From Clostridia bacterium (lineage in GTDB: Bacteria > Bacillota > Clostridia > Christensenellales > Aristaeellaceae): a stretch of 64,000 nt of DNA. The position numbers and the translations under genes were made by a program. The DNA is taken from NCBI GenBank assembly GCA_017938695.1, contig JAGBBA010000031.1, forward strand, positions 62,001 through 126,000. Direction: 5' to 3'. The notes under the pieces are model-generated. The model was not told the DNA's origin, did no database searches, and saw only the letters and a list, made by a program, of their open reading frames with translations. Shown in pieces: positions 28,289-36,953 of the stretch (within the stretch, counting starts at the first letter, position 1; the number at the start of each line of letters is the position of its first letter).

Positions 28289-29239
28289 TCAGGTACCCAC
28301 CTTTTCCAGTGCGGCAGAAATGACTTTCTTGCACAGAATCATGACCAGGAACAGCAGCGTGGCGATGGCGGAAGCATAGCCCATTTCAAAGCGGCTGAAG
28401 CCATAGTCGAACAAGTGTGTTACGACGGTACGGGCGGCATAGTCCGTGGAGGGGTAGCCAGCCAGGGCGCGGGGCACGTCGCACACGTTGAAGGCGGAGG
28501 TGATGCTCATAACAGCACCGAAGAGCAGCATGGGCTTCATGCTGGGCAGGGTGATGTGATACAGTTCCTGCCAGCGGTTGCGGACGCCGTCCACATAACC
28601 GGCTTCGTACATGCTCTTGTCGATGCCCTGGAAACCGGCCACGAAGGAAAGGAAGCCGGTGCCCATGCTCATCCACAGGATAACGATGATCAAAACCGTC
28701 ATGATGTAGTTGGGGTCGGTGAGCCAGAGGATGGGGGCGTCGATGAAGCCCAGGTTCAGCAGGAAGGAGTTCAGGTAGCCGTAAGCGTCGCCGCGGAAGA
28801 TGATGGAGAAGATGGTGTACGCATTACCAGCGATACTGGGGGCGTAGAACACCACCACGGCGATGGCGCGCAGCCACTTGGGCAGCTCGTTGATGAACCA
28901 GGCAAACAGGAACGAGAGGATATAGCCTAGGGGGCCGGTGATCACAGCGATGACGAAGGTGTTCTTGACTGAGGTGAGGAAGACCTCGTCCTGCAGGATC
29001 AGGTTGATGTAGTTCTGCAGGCCCACGAAGCGGGCGGGCTCCAGAATGTTGTAGTAGGTGAAGCCGTAGAAGATGGACGTGCAGATGGGCAGGATGAAGA
29101 AGGTGATGAACAAAAGCGCGTAGGGTGCAAGGAACAGGTAGCACACCTTCATCCGCTTGGCCTTAGCCATGTTATACCGGAACATGTCACCCTTCATGTT
29201 GAGATAGCGGCGGGTGAATCCAAGCTGAGTGTTACTCAT
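28289..29239 (-). CDS. CUT1-type sugar ABC permease, MalF-like
   Basis: This 316-residue protein has six hydrophobic helices, starting with YLFLAPYALLFITFFILPIC, and the ATPase-contact loop YEAGYVDGVRNRWQELYHIT with LPSMKPM. It pairs with the GRAM-like permease directly downstream and follows the 972-residue binding protein with an ATGA overlap. The N-terminus has about 30 polar, basic residues before helix 1, typical of MalF-type subunits. Its GC-rich codon use matches the 27-32 kb half of the operon. Confidence 0.92.
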   Translation of the reverse strand: MSNTQLGFTRRYLNMKGDMFRYNMAKAKRMKVCYLFLAPYALLFITFFILPICTSIFYGFTYYNILEPARFVGLQNYINLILQDEVFLTSVKNTFVIAVITGPLGYILSFLFAWFINELPKWLRAIAVVVFYAPSIAGNAYTIFSIIFRGDAYGYLNSFLLNLGFIDAPILWLTDPNYIMTVLIIVILWMSMGTGFLSFVAGFQGIDKSMYEAGYVDGVRNRWQELYHITLPSMKPMLLFGAVMSITSAFNVCDVPRALAGYPSTDYAARTVVTHLFDYGFSRFEMGYASAIATLLFLVMILCKKVISAALEKVGT

Positions 29240-32154
29240 TTCGTTACCTCCTCTCCATCAAGCGGCAGACCGAACTCCTTACGCTTGATCCGGATCTCTT
29301 CATTGATGGTGCGGGTGTAGGTCAGCAGAGTCTCGCGGGGATCGTCCTTGTCGTTGATGACCTTGCGGATGGCGTTGGTCATGTGACGGGTGGTGGAGTA
29401 GCCGCCGGCGATCTCGGGGAAGCCGCGGGACCACTTGTGCTGCTCGGTGAGCACTTCCAGCTGCTCAGCGGACCAGGCCAGCTGGGTGAGGGCCTCGGTG
29501 TTGGCGGTGGCATAGCGGGCGGAGGAACCCAGCACGCTTTCCATCTCACGGCCGAAGCGGACCTGAGCATCAGCGGAGACCCACCACTTCATGAACTCCC
29601 AGGCGTTCTTCTTAACGTTCTCGTCGTCGGTGGCGACCATCATGCAGCACAGGCCGTTGGCGTGCACAGAGCGGTCGATGGTGCCGTCCTCCCGCAGGGT
29701 TCCGGGATAGAGCGCGAAGTCCCACAGGCCGCGGATTTCGGGAGCAGACACGGTGAGGGTGTTGTACAGGCTGTACTGGCCCACGCCGATGGGCATCTCG
29801 CCGGAACGGAAGCGGCTGACGAAGTCGAACACGGTGGGCAGGCCGTAGTCGTTGTAGAGGCTGGTGTAGAACTTGAAGGCTGCCACGCCGGCCTCGCTGT
29901 CGATCACGGTCTTGGTCTTGCTTTCATTATAGATGGCACCGCCGTTCTGATAGATCAGAGCGTTGAAGCCGGACATGTCAACGTTGGAGATATCGGGGAA
30001 GGGAACGCCCACGGACATGTTGTTGCCCTGGATGGTGGGCAGCATGGCGATCAGGTCGTCCCAGGTCTGGGGCACTTCCAGGCCCAGGTCTTCCAGGATG
30101 TCCTCGCGGTAGAACAGCACGGAGAACAGCTGGGTCTCGGGCAGGCCGTAGACGCCCTTGTGCTCGCCGTCGTCATAGGTGAGGGGCTCGATGGCACTGC
30201 TGTAGAAGGGCTTGATGACTTCCTCGAAATCGGGGAACTGGGTCAGGTCTTCCACAGCATTACGCATGGCGTAGTTCACGGCGAACCAGCCGTCAACGCT
30301 CAGGATGATGTCGGGGCCAATGCCAGCCATAACAGCGTTCAGGATGGCGTCGGGGGCAACCAGCTGCACGTTGACCTTGATGCCGGTGTTGGCGGTGAAG
30401 GTGTCATCCACCATGGTCTTCAGCACGGTGGACTGGTCACGGCCGGTCACCAGCCAGATTTCGATCACGTCGTCAGCGTTTTCGTCGTAAACATCGCCCA
30501 GGGAGTTGTAATCAACAAAGTAGGAAGCAACGCAGGCACGGATCTCATGCAGGAGAGAGGTGAAGATGTTGCTCTTGGCCACCTCAGGCTTGGCCTTGGT
30601 GCCGGTGATGATGATCTGGTCCACGTCCAGCTTGGACTCGGCCATGTTCTGCATGGCGGTACCAAGGCTGGTGATGTTGTCCTTGAAGTTGGAGAAGGAC
30701 TGGGTAATGCGCTCGTTGCGCTCCACGAACTGCTCCAGCTGCACGGCCAGGGTCTGGGCGGCAGCCACGCGGTCGTTCTTCTGGCCGGTCAGGGCGACGG
30801 TGTCGTCCACCAGCTTGTAAAGACGCTTGCTCTCCAGCTCCATGGCCTCGATCACTTCGGGATAAACCTTGTCCAGCTTGTAATCGCGGAAGCGGTCGGG
30901 GGACACGCCGGTGAGCACCAGGATGCGGCGATAAATCTGGTTCAGTCGATAGATGCTATCCTCCATGGTTTCGAGGATATCGCCCATCTCGCCAAGGGTG
31001 ACTTCCATGCGGATGGTGTGGGTGCCCTTGGTCAGGAAGAAGTTGAAGGGCGTGCCAGCATCGTCGGCCAGGGTGCGGGTGGTCCAGTCGGTACCATAAG
31101 CAAAGGCCACGGAGCTGAGGTCTTCAAAAGGAACCTCGCCGTCGATATAGATGGTACGGCAGGACAGGGCACCGCGCTGATAGGTCTGGCGGGCCTTGAT
31201 GGAAATATTATAGTAGCCATCTTCCGGTACATCAAAGGACCATTCGATCCACTGACCGGCCAGGTTCCACGGGTCGCCGCCGATATAGTTCAGGACGGTG
31301 TGATAAACATCGTAGGGAACGGTGGAGGGAGAGGCGTGGTCGTAGCGGGCATACAAAGAGGGAGAAGAACGCAGCACAGCGTCTTCACCTTCGATGGTCA
31401 GATGCAGGGCCTCGGCTTCGGCGGAGGCGGTCACCTCAGGCTGGGCGGCCAGGTAGTCCTCGTAGGACTTGTAGCCGGTCACAGGCTTGAGGGTGATGCT
31501 GCGGATGATCATCGGCTCGTTGATCGCCTTGAAGGAGAGGGTGTTCTCGCCCTGGGCAAAATAGAACTGATAGGGCTCGGTTTCGTAGCCCATGTCATCG
31601 CGGCAGTAGGCAGTCTGATAATCGAATCGCTCCTTCTGGGAGGGACGGATCTCGTTGCCCTGGTTGTCCTTGCGGACTTCGCCGGCGTCCACCCACAGGC
31701 GGGAGAAGGACAGCTTCTCCGCGCTGGCAAAGGGCAGCTCATCATTGATGTAGATGGCACGCTCGATGTCCACGCCGCGGGATTCGACGGTCAGATAGTT
31801 CAGCTCGACGGCATACAAACCAGCCTGGGGTACATTGACCTTCCAGGTGGTGTAAGCTCCGTCTTCGGTGAGCACCTGATCGGCACCTTCGGCATCCTTT
31901 TCCAGGGTGCCGTCGCCTTCAAACGCAGCAATATCGACCGGGATAACCTCGGTGCCAACACTTGCATCCTGATGTGCAAGCAGATAGCCCTCGTAGGTAT
32001 CACTGCGGCCGATACCGGTGACATCTGTGGTCAGGTCTACGCCTTCGTACTTTTCGTGGAAATCCTGCGCACCACGGTTCAGCAGAATGACTGCAGCAAC
32101 GATGATTGCCACAACCAGAATGCCGACAAGGATACGCCACTTGTTTTTCCGCAT
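29236..32154 (-). CDS. Giant membrane-anchored solute-binding protein with beta-sandwich modules
   Basis: The 972-residue product has one N-terminal helix (ILVGILVVAIIVAAVILL) with no cleavage site or lipobox, two carbohydrate-binding-like beta-sandwich modules (about residues 60-230, with TWKVNVPQAGLYAVELNYL; and 245-385, with WIEWSFDVPEDGYYNISIKA), a helical region at about 390-540 (with ESKRLYKLVDDTVALTGQ), and a full group 1 sugar-binding protein at about 560-950 (TTFTANTG-like start, NVQLVAPDAILNAV, GVYGLPETQLFSVLFYREDI). It is the first gene after the main promoter. The layout suggests a tethered receptor that binds a polymer and hands oligomers to the permeases. Binding target unknown. 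Confidence 0.82.
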   Translation of the reverse strand: MRKNKWRILVGILVVAIIVAAVILLNRGAQDFHEKYEGVDLTTDVTGIGRSDTYEGYLLAHQDASVGTEVIPVDIAAFEGDGTLEKDAEGADQVLTEDGAYTTWKVNVPQAGLYAVELNYLTVESRGVDIERAIYINDELPFASAEKLSFSRLWVDAGEVRKDNQGNEIRPSQKERFDYQTAYCRDDMGYETEPYQFYFAQGENTLSFKAINEPMIIRSITLKPVTGYKSYEDYLAAQPEVTASAEAEALHLTIEGEDAVLRSSPSLYARYDHASPSTVPYDVYHTVLNYIGGDPWNLAGQWIEWSFDVPEDGYYNISIKARQTYQRGALSCRTIYIDGEVPFEDLSSVAFAYGTDWTTRTLADDAGTPFNFFLTKGTHTIRMEVTLGEMGDILETMEDSIYRLNQIYRRILVLTGVSPDRFRDYKLDKVYPEVIEAMELESKRLYKLVDDTVALTGQKNDRVAAAQTLAVQLEQFVERNERITQSFSNFKDNITSLGTAMQNMAESKLDVDQIIITGTKAKPEVAKSNIFTSLLHEIRACVASYFVDYNSLGDVYDENADDVIEIWLVTGRDQSTVLKTMVDDTFTANTGIKVNVQLVAPDAILNAVMAGIGPDIILSVDGWFAVNYAMRNAVEDLTQFPDFEEVIKPFYSSAIEPLTYDDGEHKGVYGLPETQLFSVLFYREDILEDLGLEVPQTWDDLIAMLPTIQGNNMSVGVPFPDISNVDMSGFNALIYQNGGAIYNESKTKTVIDSEAGVAAFKFYTSLYNDYGLPTVFDFVSRFRSGEMPIGVGQYSLYNTLTVSAPEIRGLWDFALYPGTLREDGTIDRSVHANGLCCMMVATDDENVKKNAWEFMKWWVSADAQVRFGREMESVLGSSARYATANTEALTQLAWSAEQLEVLTEQHKWSRGFPEIAGGYSTTRHMTNAIRKVINDKDDPRETLLTYTRTINEEIRIKRKEFGLPLDGEEVTK

Positions 32155-32289
32155 AAGCTCGCCACTCCTGTTGCATTGACGTTTCCGCCAATTTAATAGA
32201 ACGGAATTATTTCAACACGCCATGCGCCGAAACCACCTGCATCCAGACCATGGAATGAGGCGGCATCGTCACATGGCTAATGTATTTTA

Positions 32290-32318
32290 ATTATAGGTAA
32301 TTGCACCATATCTGTCAA
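32290..32318 (-). promoter_or_regulatory. Consensus sigma-A promoter of the 13.4-kb glycan operon
   Basis: On the minus strand a perfect TTGACA (32318-32313) and a perfect TATAAT (32295-32290) are 17 bases apart. The leader would be about 130 bases long before the start codon of the giant binding protein. Confidence 0.85.
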
Positions 32319-32872
32319 GAACAGGGCATTGTTTTTATAAGGATTTAACATAATTGTCACCATTTATGACATTTTACCAGTCTATTTGACAAGGAAAAAT
32401 ATGAATAAAAATTAGCAAATGATGGACAAATATGCACACTTGCTGGGGATGACGCTCGCCCCTAAAATCATATGCAGGACACTCGCTGATGATCTCTGCC
32501 TGGTTTTGTGCAGCTGTAACAGAAGTTCTTTTTTATCCGGGGAAAGTGTTGCCACGCTTTAGTTTGCCAGTTTGATAAGGAAAACGATGCTGGGTGAAAG
32601 TGGAAGGAAGGACGTGGCAGGGCGTTTGGCTGTAAATCCTTACATATATAACTGGAACGATGTGTAAATCTAAAAGTAGAATGATTGAAAAATGTACCTA
32701 ACAAGCTAACGGACAGCAACAAATAGGAAGTATATATTTTTCGCGAAGCAAAAATTGCACATGTCATTGATTTAACAAATCTGTAATGATTTCAATCGGT
32801 TTCGTGGTCAAAAAGCAATGAAAAGAGGAAAATGTCGTTGACTCGGAAGAAATTGACAGATATAAATTGGCA
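32319..32872. other. Intergenic region without a recognised gene
   Basis: About 550 AT-rich bases lie between the operon promoter and the AraC-gene promoter. I found no open frame with a ribosome site and no known RNA fold. Its length and composition would suit regulator binding sites between the two divergent units, but no site was recognised. Confidence 0.6.
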
Positions 32873-32893
32873 AAACCGACCGAAAGTCGGTTT
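32873..32893. promoter_or_regulatory. Palindrome upstream of the araC-type promoter
   Basis: AAACCGAC and GTCGGTTT are perfect 8-bp inverted arms around a 5-base centre, ending 9 bases before the -35 hexamer. Position suits an activator or autoregulation site. Confidence 0.5.
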
Positions 32894-32902
32894 AAAGATT
32901 GC

Positions 32903-32931
32903 TTGATGCTTTGCCCGTTTTATGCTAAAAT
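32903..32931 (+). promoter_or_regulatory. Promoter of the AraC-type regulator gene
   Basis: TTGATG at 32903-32908 and TAAAAT at 32926-32931 are 17 bases apart. An alternative pair, TTGCTT at 32899 and TATGCT at 32921 with 16 bases, overlaps it. Confidence 0.6.
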
Positions 32932-32938
32932 ACATCCA

Positions 32939-32955
32939 ATGGACAGGATGTCCAT
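32939..32955. promoter_or_regulatory. Palindrome at the araC-type transcription start
   Basis: ATGGAC and GTCCAT are perfect 6-bp arms around AGGAT, directly after the -10 hexamer, where a bound protein would block initiation. Confidence 0.45.
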
Positions 32956-32988
32956 GATCAATTTGTGCGAATTGCAGAGGACGAAGCC

Positions 32989-33912
32989 ATGAAGAAGCAG
33001 AATCTGGTCACACCGCAGCATCGCAGCATGTTTGAATCCGGCTACCGCGTGATGCAGGGTGAACAGGAGTTTGTCACATACCGGGACGATACCACCATCC
33101 GCGTGTGGTATGCCATGGAGCCCGACCATTACAGCGAGCATACGCACTCCTCTGTTGAGGTGATCCTGCCCAACCAGGGCGAGTGCCGCTGCGTGGTGAA
33201 CGGCGTGGAGCATATCGTGCATGCGGACGAAGTGATGTTTGTGCCGCCGAACGTGCCCCACTCGCTGAGCATGGGGGACGGCAGCGTCCGTAATCTGGTA
33301 CTGTTCGATATGGACTACCTGATGGGGCTGCGCGGTTTCTCGGCGATCCGGCCGATGGTGCAGGGCATCATCCACCTGAGAAGCGACTCGCCCCTGTGCG
33401 GCCAGATTCGTGCACTGTTCTCTGAAATGATGGAAAAGTACTATGCTTTCCCGCCGCTTTTGAACCTGATCTGCTATGGGTACATCCTTCAAATTTATGT
33501 GCTGCTTGGCCAGGAATATCTGGCGCAGCATGTGCCGGAGGAAGAAAACCAGCAGAAGCGCGAGGAAAACTCCTGGGCGGCCATCAACCGTGTGGTGGAG
33601 TACATCAACAAGAATTATGCTGACCCCATCACCCTGGACAGCATCGCCAGCATTGCCGGTTTCTCCAAGTACTACTTCTCCCGGCTGTTCACGAAATACA
33701 CGGGCACGTCTTTCTCACAGTATCTGCTGCGCAAGCGCATCACCGTGGCGGCGCATCTGCTGTGCAACACGTCGCTGCCCATTGTGCAGGTATCGCTGCA
33801 GTCCGGCTTCAGCAGCCTGAGCACCTTTAACCGCACCTTCAAGGACGTGCACGGTTGCACGCCGACAGAGTACCGGGCCATTTACGAAAAGGACGCAGAG
33901 TCAAACAAATAA
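32989..33912 (+). CDS. AraC family transcriptional regulator with cupin sensor domain
   Basis: This 307-residue regulator has an N-terminal cupin/AraC-binding domain (residues about 40-120; HYSEHTHSSVEVILPNQGEC with the HxH...E pattern, then VMFVPPNVPHSLS) and a C-terminal double helix-turn-helix (residues about 205-300; ITLDSIASIAGFSKYYFSRL, then IVQVSLQSGFSSLSTFNRTF). Such proteins usually bind a sugar and activate carbohydrate genes. It is divergent from the 13.4-kb glycan operon and convergent with a xylanase gene, so it is the best candidate regulator of both. The ATG at 32989 has AGAGGA 8 bases upstream. Confidence 0.9.
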   Translation: MKKQNLVTPQHRSMFESGYRVMQGEQEFVTYRDDTTIRVWYAMEPDHYSEHTHSSVEVILPNQGECRCVVNGVEHIVHADEVMFVPPNVPHSLSMGDGSVRNLVLFDMDYLMGLRGFSAIRPMVQGIIHLRSDSPLCGQIRALFSEMMEKYYAFPPLLNLICYGYILQIYVLLGQEYLAQHVPEEENQQKREENSWAAINRVVEYINKNYADPITLDSIASIAGFSKYYFSRLFTKYTGTSFSQYLLRKRITVAAHLLCNTSLPIVQVSLQSGFSSLSTFNRTFKDVHGCTPTEYRAIYEKDAESNK

Positions 33913-33923
33913 TGTGCAAGCAA

Positions 33924-33950
33924 AAGAACCGGAGCGATGCTCCGGTTCTT
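33924..33950. terminator. Bidirectional terminator between araC-type gene and xylanase gene
   Basis: AAGAACCGGAGC / GCTCCGGTTCTT is a perfect 12-bp stem with a 3-base loop between two convergent genes. Confidence 0.85.
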
Positions 33951-33965
33951 TGATATAACGCAGGA

Positions 33966-35483
33966 TTACTTTGTGCCGTTGACCAGCTCCACAACAGAGT
34001 AGAAGGCAGGCTTGGGCATGCAGCGGTCGTCGAACAGCAGGGGGAATTCATCGCCGCGCCAGCTGCGGTCGTCGGTCAGGCCCCAGACCTGCACGGCTTC
34101 CATCTGATCGGCATAGTCCATGAAGATCTTGAACAGGTCCACATAGCGGTTGGCCTGGGCGGTCAGGTTCACATCGGAGGTGTTGGAGATGCCCACGTCC
34201 AGCTCGCTCACGCGCAGCAGCAGGCCCTTGGCGGCGATCTTCTGCATGGCGTTGCGCACCTGGGTAGGCGTGGGGGTGGTGGTGGAATAGTGGCACTGGA
34301 AGCCGTAGCCGTCAATGTTGCCATCGGCGATCAGGCTGTCCAGCAGGTTGCAGATGCCGGTGAGCTTGGGCTCGTAGGGGGTGGAATAGTCGTTGTAGTA
34401 GAGCTTCACGCCCTCGGGGGCATACTTGCGGGCGATCTCAAAGGCGCGGTTGACGAAGTCCTGGCCCACGACCTTGGTCCAGTTGGACTCGCGCAGCTGG
34501 GTGGAGCCGTCAGCCACCGCCTCGTTCACCACGTCCCAGGAAATGATCAGACCGGGGTAGTTGGCCTCGGTGTACTCAAACACCTGGCGGATGTAATTTT
34601 CCATGCGGGCCAGCATGACCTCGCGGGTCACATAATTGCCGCTGCTCTTGTAGCCCTCGCGGAAGAACACATCGGGGGTCTGGCTGTGCCACACCAGCAC
34701 ATGGCCGTGCACCTTGATGCCATTTGCCTGGCAGAAATCCAGCATGGGCTTGGCGGCATCGAAATGCACAGCGACGGCAGTGTCGTCTTCCTTGGCCAGG
34801 TTGCGGGAGGCGGAAATATCCAGCACGGAATCGGGCTTCAGCTCGTTCTCGTGGGTGAGGATGTTGAACTGATGGTCGCAGAAGGCCATGCGGTTAGCAT
34901 CCAGCGCCTGGGACTGGTTGATGGCGGCGCCCAGGTCGAAATAGGGTGCATAGATCTCAGCAAGGGAAGGCAGGGACGTGTTGAAATACAGCTCGTCCAG
35001 TTCCACCTTGAAATTGCGGATGGAAAAGTCCACCGTGCCGTGGCCCACCGTTTCCACATACAGAATGTAGTTATCGAACTCGGCGGGGGTGTAGGTGGCG
35101 TTGACGGTGATCCAGCAACCCTTGGGAGCCTTGGCTTTGCCCAGGTTTTCATAGGATTCCAGGCCGTTCTTGGAGTGAGCGGCGGAAATCATGAACTCCA
35201 CATTGGCTTCGGAGCTCTGCAGCACCTGCACGGAGATCTTGTACTTCTTGCCGGGCAGCAGGTTAAAGTCGCGGCCGGGGGAATTCCAGGTGGCGTTGCG
35301 GCCGGTGATGGTCAGCGCATTGCCGCTGACGGACACGGCGGCTTCACCCGCGCTGCGGGCATACCAGCCGTCAGTACCGGCGGTGAAATCAGAGGTATAG
35401 TTGCCATAGTCATTCGCTTCGCCCAGGGCGATGGCAGGCATCACCAAAAGGAGTGTCAGCAGGAGAGCAAAAAATCTCTTCAT
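33966..35483 (-). CDS. Secreted GH10 endo-1,4-beta-xylanase with N-terminal CBM
   Basis: The 505-residue enzyme has a signal peptide (MKRFFALLLTLLLVMPAIAL then GEA), a CBM22/CBM4_9-type module at about residues 25-165 (FTAGTDGWYARSAGEAAVSV, AHSKNGLESYENLG), and a GH10 barrel at about 175-505. Catalytic residues are visible: acid/base Glu in ISWDVVNEAVADGS and nucleophile Glu in LLLRVSELDVGIS; substrate-site motifs VHGHVLVWHSQTP and QVWGLTDDRSW are also intact. It should cut xylan outside the cell. It starts at the ATG at 35483 with AAGGAAGG ahead. Lying next to an AraC-type regulator and a glycan import operon, it hints at a xylan-derived substrate. Confidence 0.95.
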   Translation of the reverse strand: MKRFFALLLTLLLVMPAIALGEANDYGNYTSDFTAGTDGWYARSAGEAAVSVSGNALTITGRNATWNSPGRDFNLLPGKKYKISVQVLQSSEANVEFMISAAHSKNGLESYENLGKAKAPKGCWITVNATYTPAEFDNYILYVETVGHGTVDFSIRNFKVELDELYFNTSLPSLAEIYAPYFDLGAAINQSQALDANRMAFCDHQFNILTHENELKPDSVLDISASRNLAKEDDTAVAVHFDAAKPMLDFCQANGIKVHGHVLVWHSQTPDVFFREGYKSSGNYVTREVMLARMENYIRQVFEYTEANYPGLIISWDVVNEAVADGSTQLRESNWTKVVGQDFVNRAFEIARKYAPEGVKLYYNDYSTPYEPKLTGICNLLDSLIADGNIDGYGFQCHYSTTTPTPTQVRNAMQKIAAKGLLLRVSELDVGISNTSDVNLTAQANRYVDLFKIFMDYADQMEAVQVWGLTDDRSWRGDEFPLLFDDRCMPKPAFYSVVELVNGTK

Positions 35484-35519
35484 GGTGGAATCCTTCCTTT
35501 GCATGGTATTCTTTCCTAT

Positions 35520-35548
35520 ATTATACACCATATCCGACATTCTGTCCC
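35520..35548 (-). promoter_or_regulatory. Promoter of the xylanase gene
   Basis: On the minus strand a perfect TATAAT (35525-35520) has GGGACA (35548-35543) 17 bases upstream; the -35 match is poor, which would suit an activated promoter. Confidence 0.5.
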
Positions 35549-35624
35549 AACCATTTGATATGATTCCTATAAGCAGATTTTGCCCACTGTTCATGAGAAT
35601 TGTTCACGGGGCGTTCAAATTCAG

Positions 35625-35653
35625 TTTACAATTCTGCGGTAAAATGGTATATG
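35625..35653 (+). promoter_or_regulatory. Probable promoter of the accessory Hsp70 cluster
   Basis: TTTACA at 35625-35630 and TATATG at 35648-35653 are 17 bases apart, about 20 bases before the ribosome site of the first gene. No CIRCE-type operator is visible. Confidence 0.45.
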
Positions 35654-35686
35654 TAAGAAGATGTATGATCCAAAGGAGTGCATGTC

Positions 35687-36100
35687 ATGTCTTTTTTTGC
35701 TAAGCTTCGCATGATGCTGGCCCGGTTTATGCAGGGCCGTAACGGTGTGGATAACCTGGGTTTTGCCGCGTTGTGGACGGGCCTGATCATCAGCCTGGTG
35801 GACAGTTTGATCGGCATGGGGCTTTTGTCCATGCTGGGGATGGCCTTGTACATCTACGCCATCTGGCGCATGTTCTCGCGGAATGTGTACAAGCGCGCAG
35901 AGGAAAACCGCCGGTATGTGACGGCTGTGCAGAATGTGAAGACCAAGGTGAAGCAGTTCTTCCTGCGGCTGAAGAACTCCAGGGAGTATAAGTACTTCAA
36001 GTGTCCCCAGTGCAAGGTGTTGATCCGCCTCAAGCGCGGCAGCGGGGAAAAGCACATCCGCTGTCCCAAGTGCCAGCACGAATTTGACCAGAAAGCGTGA
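35687..36100 (+). CDS. Membrane protein with C-terminal zinc ribbon
   Basis: This 137-residue protein has two hydrophobic helices at about residues 22-62 (LWTGLIISLVDSLIGMGLLS) and a cytoplasmic zinc ribbon at the C-terminus with two CPxC knuckles, KCPQCKVLIRL and RCPKCQHEF. A basic helix (RRYVTAVQNVKTKVKQFF) links the two. Start at the ATG at 35687, with AAAGGAG 8 bases upstream. It is the first gene of a four-gene set with DUF5685, J-domain and Hsp70 proteins, so it may act as a membrane adaptor or client-binding subunit of that chaperone. Exact function unknown. Confidence 0.85.
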   Translation: MSFFAKLRMMLARFMQGRNGVDNLGFAALWTGLIISLVDSLIGMGLLSMLGMALYIYAIWRMFSRNVYKRAEENRRYVTAVQNVKTKVKQFFLRLKNSREYKYFKCPQCKVLIRLKRGSGEKHIRCPKCQHEFDQKA

Positions 36101-36122
36101 TGATTGGAGTGCATGAACAGAT

Positions 36123-36953
36123 ATGTTTGGTTATGTACGCGCCAATGTGGCTGACCTGACGGAAGAGGAAAAGATCAGGTACCGGGCGTTTTACTGCGGG
36201 CTGTGCCGCGCGCTGGGCGAGCGTCACGGGCAGGCAGGCCGCATGGCATTGACCTACGATATGACCTTTCTGGCGATGTTCCTTTCGTCTTTATATGAGC
36301 CGGAGGAAACCGCCGGAGAGATGCGGTGTGTGACACATCCGGCCAAGCCACATGCCTATGTGTGCACGGAGGTCAGCGATTACGCGGCGGATATGACCAT
36401 CGCGCTGACCTATCACAAGTGCATGGATGACTGGCAGGACGAACACAAGGCCAGCCGCAAGGCTTATGCCGATCTGCTGCGCAAGCCCTACGAAACGGTG
36501 AAAGCCCGCTGGCCCCGGCAGACGGAGTGTATCGAAGCTTGCATGCGCGAACTGTCGGAGGTGGAAGGGCGTAGAGAAGCGTCGCCGGATGCGGGAGCCA
36601 ATTGCTTTGGCAAGCTGATGGCTGAGCTGTTCGTGATGAAGGAGGACTACTGGCGCAGTGCGCTGAGAGCCTTCGGCATGTCGCTGGGCCGGTATATCTA
36701 TCTGGTGGATGCTGCCTGCGATTATGACGACGACAGGAAGTCCGGAAGCTATAATCCGGTGATCCTGATGGATAAGCAGCTGGAGGACATGCGGGACTAC
36801 CTGATGCAGGCACTGGGACAGGCATCGGCAGCATTTGAAGCACTGCCCATGGTGCAGAATGATACGATTCTGAAAAACATCCTGTACTCTGGCATCTGGC
36901 AAAGCTATAATGAGATGATCGAAAAGCGGAAGGATGGTAACAAGCGTGGTTGA
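36123..36953 (+). CDS. DUF5685 family protein
   Basis: This 276-residue soluble protein opens with MFGYVRANVADLTEEEKIRY and then FYCGLCRALGERHG, the start of DUF5685, and keeps family-like conserved cysteines and histidines (RCVTHPAKPH, ALTYHKCMDDWQDE). The middle is helical, with AFGMSLGRYIYLVDAACDYD toward the C-terminus. The combination of paired acidic and His residues in helices could bind metal, but no activity is established. Overlaps the J-domain gene by 20 bases. It recurs beside J-domain and Hsp70 genes in Clostridia as far as I recall. Confidence 0.8.
   Translation: MFGYVRANVADLTEEEKIRYRAFYCGLCRALGERHGQAGRMALTYDMTFLAMFLSSLYEPEETAGEMRCVTHPAKPHAYVCTEVSDYAADMTIALTYHKCMDDWQDEHKASRKAYADLLRKPYETVKARWPRQTECIEACMRELSEVEGRREASPDAGANCFGKLMAELFVMKEDYWRSALRAFGMSLGRYIYLVDAACDYDDDRKSGSYNPVILMDKQLEDMRDYLMQALGQASAAFEALPMVQNDTILKNILYSGIWQSYNEMIEKRKDGNKRG

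Noticed and set aside
29383..32196. A 937-codon open frame antisense to the giant binding protein
   Set aside because: It lies fully opposite a gene with clear domains, promoter and ribosome site; its composition is typical of a third-position GC mirror.
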